Assembly (NCBI RefSeq): GCF_003581645.1
Contig: NZ_QXFK01000011.1
Span: forward strand, 1-64,000
Source of the DNA: Pelagerythrobacter aerophilus
GTDB taxonomy: Bacteria; Pseudomonadota; Alphaproteobacteria; Sphingomonadales; Sphingomonadaceae
DNA: 64,000 nt
Direction of reading: 5' to 3'
This document shows, one piece after another, positions 63,925 through 64,000 of this stretch. A model generated the notes under the pieces. It saw nothing but the letters and a program-made list of their open reading frames with translations, was not told the DNA's origin and made no database searches. The translations under genes were made by a program, and so were the position numbers. How positions within the stretch are numbered: the first letter of the stretch is position 1; every line of letters begins with the position of its first letter.

Positions 63925-64000
63925 TCAGGCAGCGGCGATCGCGTCGGCAATGCGATCCGCGGTGTCGTGGATCATCGTCTTGGGAATTTCGCCGACCAGC
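63925..64000 (-). CDS. C-terminal end of an unidentified gene, cut by the window edge
   Basis: The last 24 codons read LVGEIPKTMIHDTADRIADAIAAA before a TGA at 63925. Codon use is normal for this genome. The family cannot be named from so little sequence. Confidence 0.6.
   Translation of the reverse strand, partial: LVGEIPKTMIHDTADRIADAIAAA

Overview
The window comes from a high-GC alphaproteobacterium, most likely Sphingomonadales (an Erythrobacter/Novosphingobium-type sphingomonad). The evidence is a CtrA response regulator with Asp51, an lptB-rpoN pair, a bacterial Cdc48-type ATPase, an astexin-like lasso peptide cluster, and a trb operon ending in trbK-alt and DUF2274 as sphingomonad elements do. 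The family is inferred from gene content, not from rRNA.

Positions 1 to about 33,930 look like one mosaic integrative and conjugative element (ICE) and its cargo. From left to right: a complete IS3-family element (1-1321) that cuts a DUF4297/Cap4-like nuclease gene and supplies its stop codon; a divergent two-gene unit of a small four-helix membrane protein and a DndC-like PAPS-reductase-family enzyme (a possible defence cassette); a secreted protein; the mating-pair operon trbB-C-D-E-J-K-L-F-G-I plus DUF2274 (5.7-15.2 kb); a lasso peptide cluster (precursor, fused RRE/protease B, cyclase C, isopeptidase, TonB-dependent receptor, ECF sigma factor; 15.5-23.2 kb); a frameshifted DUF6499-DUF2285 ICE gene; a quorum-sensing block (LuxR, LuxI, PhyH dioxygenase, GntR); a sulfide/persulfide block (BigR-like repressor, persulfide-dioxygenase-type MBL enzyme, two YeeE/YedE halves and a 40-residue stump of a SulP transporter); a small mer-type block (flavin disulfide reductase, MerR, MerT, GDCCVxC protein); and a P4-type tyrosine integrase. 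The element ends at a short inverted-arm site that overlaps the 3' end of trmB, the probable attachment site. The relaxase, coupling protein and other ICE end are not in the window.

From 33.9 kb to the end is ordinary chromosome: trmB, a TauE/SafE exporter, a membrane-tethered LuxR-type regulator, ctrA, rpoN, lptB, pmbA/tldE, a BON-MscS channel, ppa, hisS, prfA, prmC, a DUF4167 protein, lnt, metK (with a palindrome resembling a SahR operator), a ferritin-like protein, CoA-transferase subunits scoA/scoB with a lipoprotein gene between them, a candidate small RNA, a Cdc48-type ATPase, an MscS channel, an HWE/HisKA_2 histidine kinase, polA, a small lipoprotein, a class A beta-lactamase-like gene and a cut-off gene at the right edge.

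The cargo modules fit a mobile element that carries its own cell-density sensing, a lasso peptide with dedicated uptake and cleavage, resistance to reactive sulfur and mercury, and a putative defence unit. The least familiar piece is the DndC-like/4TM/DUF4297 locus at 1.3-3.9 kb. No tRNA, rRNA or CRISPR array was seen.
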